The notes under the pieces are model-generated. The model searched no databases. It had not been told where the DNA came from and saw only the letters and a program-made list of their open reading frames with translations. This document shows positions 58,135 through 64,000 of a DNA stretch of 64,000 nucleotides, piece after piece. How positions within the stretch are numbered: the stretch's first letter is position 1; the number at the start of each line of letters is the position of its first letter. Both the position numbers and the translations under genes were made by a program. This stretch comes from Seiridium cupressi (taxonomy: Eukaryota > Ascomycota > Sordariomycetes > Amphisphaeriales > Sporocadaceae), in assembly GCA_036674765.1 (NCBI GenBank), contig JARVKI010000030.1, forward strand, positions 124,001-188,000. The letters run 5' to 3'.

Positions 58135-58791
58135 AATCAATTAAGACTTGTAATCCCGTGTTCGTACGGCGCGTTATATATTTCGATCATGTTTCATGAT
58201 TTGGAACAATGAAATTACTCGAGTAAGTTAAGCGCATTATGAACTGAAGTCGTTATATTACAGAACTTTCCATCCCACTATACTTTCTAAACAGAGAAGA
58301 GCTGCGTCTCCAACCACCACCGTTGAACGCCTCTCGAATGTCGCATGGAAATTATAAGCCGTAAGACAGAAGGAGCAGATGATCTAAATGAAAGAGGATT
58401 TGTAAAATTACATTGTCCTTCAGTTCCTAAGCATATCAGTGTATGTTCCCATTTCCTCGTGACTTGTCATCGCGTTCGTGCAGTGTGTAGCGGTCATCTC
58501 TCCCCTCCTCCACTAGCTCCTTCGCAATCTTTTTTTTTTAATCTCGTAAAAGAAAGTGGGTATATGATGATAAGTACAACGTGACGCAAGCGTCACCATG
58601 GTTTAAGCACCATCCCTTTAGAACGCGTCAGGAATTCGCATTCGAAAGATACATGTGTATATGACTATTGACGTGGAAAGCAGACATGGTATACAATTCC
58701 ATGACCCTAAATGCACGGAAGGGAAGAGAGGACTCGAGGGGTATATGAGCGTGCAGAGGGGCGGAGGAGAGAAGGAAATAAGGGGGAGCAC
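58135..58791. other. Intergenic
   Basis: About 650 nt, with the 3' end of the F-box gene (plus) and the 3' flank of the minus-strand motif protein. If that protein is spliced at its GTGAGT, its last small exon should lie here, but I could not place it. Confidence 0.4.
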
Positions 58792-59220
58792 TCACAGCAA
58801 AGCCAGTGTCAAATCACCGTGGATTCTGGCCTTCAGCGTAACCTCAACCTCGAGGTTGAGATCTAACCTCAGCCTCAGGGTGTCGCTACCACCACCACCA
58901 CCACCCTTGTCACCACCGCCGGCCACGTTGCTCAGTGCGCCCGTCGCGCCATTGGCTAGGCCGCCCACCGTCTCACCGGCATTGCCTACCGGCAGCATGT
59001 CTCCTGCGCCGCCTAAGCCGCCGAGAGGACCACCATCACCTTGTTGTTCCTTGCCCTTCTGCTTGGTTTTCTGGCCGCGGCGGCGCGGCGGTGGTGCTTC
59101 TTCTTCTTCCGAGTAGTCGTTCTCGTCATATTCTGAATAGTCACTCTGTGCCGGCTTGCGGGAGGCATTGCGGCGTTGTTGGCGGCGGTTGGCCGGCTTC
59201 GAAGGTGATCGTGAAGACAT
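58792..59220 (-). CDS. Low-complexity protein with conserved C-terminal motif (paralog A)
   Basis: A 142-aa protein, basic and disordered at the N-terminus (Arg/Gln/Ser-rich, then an acidic SEYDENDYSEEEE, then PPPRRRGQK), followed by a Gly/Ala-rich region with a run of Gly. It ends with a compact motif of about 28 residues, LRLRLDLNLEVEVTLKAR followed by IHGDLTLALL. The same motif, with only Arg/Lys and Val/Ile changes, ends the protein at 61294-62242. The stop TGA overlaps a perfect donor, CT-GTGAGT, at the same codon position and phase as the donor in the paralog, so the true end may lie in a further small exon. I recall similar C-termini on disordered fungal proteins but cannot verify a family. 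The function is unknown. The N-terminal part looks like a flexible carrier for the motif. Confidence 0.72.
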   Translation of the reverse strand: MSSRSPSKPANRRQQRRNASRKPAQSDYSEYDENDYSEEEEAPPPRRRGQKTKQKGKEQQGDGGPLGGLGGAGDMLPVGNAGETVGGLANGATGALSNVAGGGDKGGGGGGSDTLRLRLDLNLEVEVTLKARIHGDLTLALL

Positions 59221-59926
59221 CTTGTGTATTATTTGTGGTTGCTCAAGTCAAATTGACTATGTGCGTTTCCTTGGAAGGTTTCGCGAAGAGACAGTGATTT
59301 TTTATAGAATATGAATATCAAAGGGTAGACTAGTAGAAAGATGCACTACGCTACAGGAGAGTATTTACATAGGACGCTCGTTGCGATACGAAGCAGGGCA
59401 AAAGGCGGCGAGCAGAACTTGCTCGAGACTATACGTCATACGGGTATTCCCAGCTGTGGCAGAGGAGGTGACGAACCCTGTTTTCAAGCAGATCGAGTCT
59501 TGCCCAAGTAATAGCCATGCGAATGGGAGCATGTCCTTGTCGGTCATGTACGCCGTAACAAGTATCGAGAACGGACAATGACTAGACCCCACTTGCCTAT
59601 CCAAGATTCATGTACGTTGCCCCCCTGCTGTGGGGTGGCTAGATTTACATCATAAACCACCGGGGCTGCTAGTCATGAACAGGGGTGATGATCCGGATGG
59701 AGACAGTGGAGTCGATCCCCATAGTGCTGCGTGTCACCTTTCCCTGTTTCTGAGGCTTGGAAGGCTGGGCTGGTACAAGTCACTGGATGTACCGTGGCCT
59801 TGACACTTGTATCGAAACGTGAACGTCTTGATTGTGAAAGAAAAAAAAAACTGAACCCTGCTTCGCCCAACTCCTGCGCTGGAATGTCAACATAGGTACA
59901 TCGATAAACATTCTAGAAAGTCCCCG
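59221..59926. other. Intergenic
   Basis: Upstream region of paralog A and downstream region of the 208-aa gene, both on the minus strand. No gene recognised. Confidence 0.4.
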
Positions 59927-60621
59927 TCACTTATCCCCGCTGCCACCTACCATCCGGCTACTCACACCTAGCTGGAGCTCCCTGTGTAAGCTAATGTCTA
60001 CAACCTTCAGGGGAGCAAGCCTCTCTTTTAAGGTTTTGGTCTTGTCGTGATAGATGGACCACTCGCCGTCCTTCCCTTCGACTGCGAAGAAATACGGCGT
60101 TTCCTCCAGCACCAGCCATTCCTCGTTCTCAGACCAGTTCCAAGGTCCGATGATGTGCCCTACCGTCTCACCGCGAGGACCATGACGTAGCTCCCCAGTA
60201 TCCTTGTGCGCGTAGATCCAGTGGAGCGCCGGAGGATCATCCGATGCCATGGAGACTAGACCCTGATGCTTCTCTTCAGATGGGTAAGGAAAGTAGAAAC
60301 CGTTGAACCTGTAGCCTGAAACAGGATGTGCGGGGTGGTCTAGACACAGCTATTCAACCGTTGAATGAGCCTAGTTCGTCTATGTCTATCATGTTCGTTC
60401 GAGGGGGAGTAGTTTACCTTGTTGTCTTTGAAGACCACGTTGGCCGTTTGTATGCCGACTTTAGGGTCGACTGCGAAGCCAGCAGTCATATAGAATTTGA
60501 TTCTTTCTTTGGCTTGTTGGTTTTGCTTCTTTTGCGCGTCGATGGCTTCTGCGACACCGATAACAGTGGGTATGGCATCGATCACCAGTAGGCCGAGAGT
60601 GCTCAGGGCAAGAAGCGCCAT
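59927..60621 (-). CDS. Unrecognised 208-aa protein
   Basis: Exons 60418-60621 and 59927-60349 join in phase (intron GTAAAC...TAG, 68 nt). The N-terminus is hydrophobic (MALLALSTLGLLVIDAIPTV, a possible membrane or signal segment), followed by a short amphipathic stretch with AEAIDAQKKQNQQAKERIKF. The C-terminal half has an aromatic-rich, probably beta-structured domain: LHWIYAHKDTGELRHG, VGHIIGPWNWSENEEWLVLE and PYFFAVEGKDGEWSIY. The regular W-G-P-W pattern suggests a defined domain, and I think relatives occur in other filamentous fungi, but I cannot name it. It sits between the two motif-sharing genes, on the same strand as the first. Confidence 0.7.
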
Positions 60622-61293
60622 ATCGTAAAGCAGCCTGCCGACTGGTGTGCAGGGGAATGCCGGGAATGATGCAGCCAGAGTAGGCAGTGTATGGGTAGAA
60701 CGGCAATGGGGAGGTGATCACCTTATGCCTATGCGTGCGCGCTCAAGACGGCTCTGGCAATTCAGAGCCGGGTGTTCAGGGGACTCGGGGCGTCGAACTA
60801 TGGCAGTAGACACGGCTAGATGTACACGGCCAAAAGAAAACAAGCTTTTTGCCGCGGTTGACAGCTAATGCGATTCAAGTCGCGGTGGGATTCTATGGGG
60901 TATGATCTCATTGCCAGCGCCGCACTAGTCGGGGTGGGTATAAAATGGGGACTGGTATAGGGAAGTACCGAGAAGTCACTGGGCCTTCAATAGCATGTCG
61001 CCTCTTGTACCCTGGTCACGGCATGGATCGCTGGATCAGCACTGGTCAATGACTTGATTCCGGGGATAGTTTCCACTAGGCATTGCGTCACTCCTCGTGA
61101 GGTTAGCCAGAGAGAAAAGTCGAGACAATCCTGATATTGGCGAAATGCGTGGAATAAAACAATAAGTGTAGCCGCTAGTGCTTGCGTACATTCCAACACA
61201 ACTTCTATATCCTGAGCCGTTGTAAATCACTTGACCACACCCAAAGTAAACCTTGCCCTTGAATATTTGCCCAATTCATACAAATCAATCATC
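60622..61293. other. Divergent upstream region
   Basis: Lies between the minus-strand 208-aa gene and the plus-strand paralog B. A consensus TATAAAA on the plus strand at 60939-60945 lies 349 nt before the paralog B ATG and may be its promoter with a long leader. No other gene was seen. Confidence 0.4.
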
Positions 61294-62242
61294 ATGAGTT
61301 CGCAAGACGAAAACAAGAACACCCCCCCTCAGGAGGAGGCCGAGGAAAACCAGCAACAGACAGAACAACCAGCCGGCGACAGTGCACAGCAGGAAGAGCA
61401 TGCCGAGACAGATCAGCAAAACGACGACAGTACGAAAGAGCAACAAGACGGCCACGATGGCGTAGAGCAGCGACAAAAAGACGGCGAGGAGAAGCCCCAG
61501 GAAGACAAGCCCCAGGAAGACGAGCCCCAGGAGAAGCCCCAGGAAGACAAGCCAGATCAGTCCTCAAAAGCCCAGGATGGCACCAAGCAAGAGGAGGCCG
61601 ACGACGACAAAGACAAAATCAAAGAAGAGAAGACCGAGGACGACGATGCCAAGGCTGCCTCTGAACCTCGCTCACCATCACCCAAGAAGGAGGTCAAGAA
61701 GGAGTCCAGTAGAGGACCGAAGAAACAGCGCGCTGAATCGAGGCAGCCCGCCGAGTCCAAGCAGCGCGGCGAGTCCAAGCGACGCGATGTTGCCACAGAC
61801 GAGAAGCCGCGCCGCAGGCGCCGCAATGCGCCGTCGTGGATGAGCGAGCAGGAAAACGACGATTCGGCCAACGAGAAACAAGTTGCGCCCCGCCGCCGTA
61901 GACAGGCCAGCAGACAGCCCCAGCAAAACCAGCAGCAGCAGCAGCAGCAGCAACAGCAATACCAACAGCAACAAATGCAGATGCAACAGATGCAGCAGCA
62001 GCAACAGATGCAGGAAAAGGACGACAGTGGCCAGAACCCCCTCAAGCTCCGCTTGGACCTGAATCTGGAAATCGAGGTAACCCTCAAGGCCCGTATTCAC
62101 GGTGACCTGACTCTTGCACTCTTGTACGTACTCTTCCTGCCCTTGACTTCCCCCCTTCCTATGCCCTGTGGTTTTGGGATTAGCACTCGCTCTCTAGCAT
62201 GTCAACATCTCACTAAGCATTTGTTTGCGCAGAGAGACGTAA
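61294..62242 (+). CDS. Low-complexity protein with conserved C-terminal motif (paralog B)
   Basis: About 279 aa. From the ATG at 61294 the first 110 residues are very Glu/Gln/Asp/Lys-rich with imperfect PQED(K/E) repeats. A Lys/Glu/Ser-rich and then Arg-rich part (RRRRRNAPSW) follows, then a glutamine tract, and finally LKLRLDLNLEIEVTLKAR with IHGDLTLALL. The frame continues as a read-through to 62262, but a good donor (TT-GTACGT at 62124) interrupts it in the motif's last codon. Splicing to the AG at 62231-62232 gives a three-codon tail and a stop at 62242; splicing to the AG at 62279-62280 is an alternative. Everything before the motif is predicted disordered. The motif is shared with paralog A at 58.8 kb although their other parts are not alignable. 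Function unknown. Confidence 0.72.
61919..62014 (+). repeat. CAG/CAA repeat coding for polyglutamine
   Basis: An imperfect CAG/CAA tract inside paralog B, with a run of about ten consecutive glutamines, then Gln/Met-mixed units. Such tracts vary in length between strains and often occur in proteins that phase-separate or aggregate. Confidence 0.85.
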
Positions 62243-64000
62243 ACATGTCATTGTCTCACTAAGTAATTTTCTTACGCAGTGAGTGATCTCGGCTTCACTT
62301 TTTTCTACTCTCCTTTTGGGAGAGGCCACCAATTTCCGTCCCAACCTGGAAGCACTCGCTCCTGGTATCTTTTGGGGCGTCACAAACACTGACCAAAGAA
62401 AAAAAGTAACTAATAGCGACTGTCCAATAACAGTGATGGCATCTAAGCTCGCCTTGCTTACTGTGAGCCAATGGGGGAGGGGGCGTGATGCAAGGATGCG
62501 CTGACGTTGCGAGCGCACGTGTTCGCTCTGGCGCTGGTTTGGTTGTTTTTATTATTCGCTTGGAGTCTGCGCTAGGCCATCGAATTTAGTTAACATTTGT
62601 ATGAGTATTATGACCAGTCCGGTACATAGAGGGCTCAACGCCAATGTACAATAATACCATGTCGTAATGGTTGGATACTTGCCAATATCGTTTTTCCGAG
62701 GCCGCCGTGACAAAGTCGCTTACTTGGCAGCCATCAGCACCCAGATAGCGCTGAGAAAGAGGTCGAACAAGCGGCTGGCGATGCCGCTATAGGAACATGG
62801 AAGGGGGCTTGTCGTCGCTTGCGTGGCCTTCCCCGCAGGGGGTCCCCAGGGGTTCATAGAGCACCGAGAAGCTGGTGATCTTGAAGGGGTGCGGTTGAAA
62901 TCAAGTTTGCGTTTCACACCAGAGCCGCTAGGGTGTGCTAACTTGATGCAAGTTAGCTGTCAAAGCCATATGTCTACAATGTACAGGGCGCTGCTAGTTG
63001 ACCGTATTCCGGGACCAGCGGCACCAGCTTAAAGTTTATAGCGTTAAATTAGCCACATTCTCAGGTAGCCACAGCGGTGAGCAGCGCTGGGGTGAGCCGA
63101 TACGAATTGACTTTTCAATGCGCCTGCGGCGGGGTGGGGGAAATTAAAAAATAAAAATAAAAATATACCTTCAGAAAGTGAATCGGTACTTGGCCAACAT
63201 CTATTACGTCTTGACGAATATGTGACGAGAATGAATACCAATTGGCACGCCAATCACAAGCACATCCCGCGTGCATCGAGCCGAAGGGAATCCCGCAACC
63301 AATTGCGGTCCTGCCACGATGGACATGGTGCAGCCACAACTCAATTTGATAGCGGGGTTCCAGCGGAATGGTTTTGCTTTGCCCCCTGACTGCCAAGACA
63401 CTTCAGGCGACCGATCTGTTCTCCCAGCGCATTTGACTTCTGCTACAGGTGCTGTAAGTTTTTCGAGCGCTCTGCATTTCGCGTTTTGGGATATTCTCCT
63501 GCAGCTTCCCGTCTCCGGCCATGGCCCCAGGCGCTCGGCTGTACATACCACAACCTTAATAAGAAAGCTTTGTGCTCAGCGGTGGAAGATAGAGTTTCGT
63601 TGCACCCGTATTCCGCCGTACCACGAGACCCCCAAAGCCACTTTGCACAACCCACTCGTAGCGCGGATATTCGCTTGATCTGGTGCCACCTGCAGTGGCC
63701 TGTGGTCTGTGTTTGCGGCTTCTTTTCCCCCACAGTGTGACCAGAGCGCCCCGAGACACACTGACCCAGACACGACCCAGACACGACCCAGATCCACGTT
63801 TCGCCTCCCGGGAATTAATTAAGCTCCTAGGGCAGCTCTGCAACGTTTTGGAGCCACGAAAATTCGTCAACCCCATTATCGATAGTTTGTTACTCATCAA
63901 CTAAAAGTGCCTGATTTGAAGTACGCCACAGTCGTGCCACATCATGGTAGCCCAAGTCCTTGGCACCTTTCAATACTGTTGTAGCAAGCCGTGCCGTCGC
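62243..64000. other. Right-edge stretch, no recognised gene
   Basis: About 1.75 kb. The start is the intron and 3' flank of paralog B. Beyond 62.6 kb only short frames without motifs appear. An AT-rich AAATAAAAATAAAAATA tract lies near 63147 and an 11-nt tandem repeat at 63763-63795. Confidence 0.4.
63763..63795 (+). repeat. 11-nt tandem repeat, three copies
   Basis: GACCCAGACAC occurs twice exactly and a third time as GACCCAGATCC. It is short and lies outside any recognised gene. Confidence 0.8.

Noticed and set aside
61557..62087. Long minus-strand frames rich in Cys or Leu
   Set aside because: Antisense of the CAG/CAA and acidic repeats of paralog B; repetitive composition explains the open frames.
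1..64000. tRNA, rRNA, CRISPR or intact transposon
   Set aside because: Looked for tRNA arm patterns, direct-repeat arrays, transposase or reverse-transcriptase motifs; none was convincing.

Overview
The window looks like a filamentous ascomycete chromosome, most likely Eurotiomycetes (Aspergillus/Penicillium type). Genes carry short GT-AG introns of about 50-220 nt. The families present are typical of Pezizomycotina: a Grg1/CCG-1 stress protein, a HET domain, a fungal rhodopsin-domain membrane protein, Zn(II)2Cys6 regulators, a GT32 mannosyltransferase-like protein and an archaemetzincin. No rRNA, tRNA, CRISPR or intact transposon was recognised. Species cannot be named from sequence alone.

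1-5.2 kb: an intact dienelactone-hydrolase-family gene and a GT32 glycosyltransferase. 5.2-17.7 kb: a decayed secondary-metabolite cluster of the PKS-NRPS type. It holds a C-A fragment of the NRPS half (minus strand, three in-frame stops and one frame change, no PKS and no T/R domains left), a 2-oxoglutarate dioxygenase fragment joined to it in opposite orientation, a P450 cut off before the heme-cysteine loop, a LovC-like trans-enoyl reductase with a broken centre, an intact 14-TM MFS exporter, a nearly full alpha/beta hydrolase of the kind found in cytochalasan clusters, and a collapsed zinc-cluster regulator. A cytochalasan-like product is an inference from gene content.

17.8-30.9 kb: mostly gene-poor, with a HET-domain relic (21.1-21.9 kb), an intact three-exon grg1-like gene (24.0 kb), an intact isopenicillin-N-synthase-like oxygenase (25.7-26.8 kb) and a diverged copy of 40S ribosomal protein eS21 with a 2-nt insertion (29.35 kb). 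31-37.5 kb: an MFS transporter of the ACS/allantoate-permease type, a rhodopsin-domain membrane protein and 60S ribosomal protein eL14. 38.7-43.9 kb: relics of a FAD-linked (BBE-like) oxidase, a second dienelactone hydrolase, a Ser/Thr-rich single-TM protein and perhaps a small secreted protein.

44.6-58.1 kb: intact archaemetzincin, fumarylacetoacetase, an 825-aa zinc-cluster regulator, an MDR oxidoreductase and an F-box protein. 58.8-62.2 kb: two low-complexity proteins on opposite strands that share an almost identical 28-30-residue C-terminal motif and a matching splice-donor position, flanking an unrecognised 208-aa gene. 62.2-64 kb holds nothing recognisable.

Working together: the 5-17.7 kb genes would have formed one assembly line (PKS-NRPS plus trans-ER), tailoring enzymes, exporter and regulator, but the pathway is dead as it stands. 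The rest reads as islands of live genes separated by relics, a birth-and-death accessory landscape. The motif-sharing pair at 58.8-62.2 kb is the best candidate for something little described.
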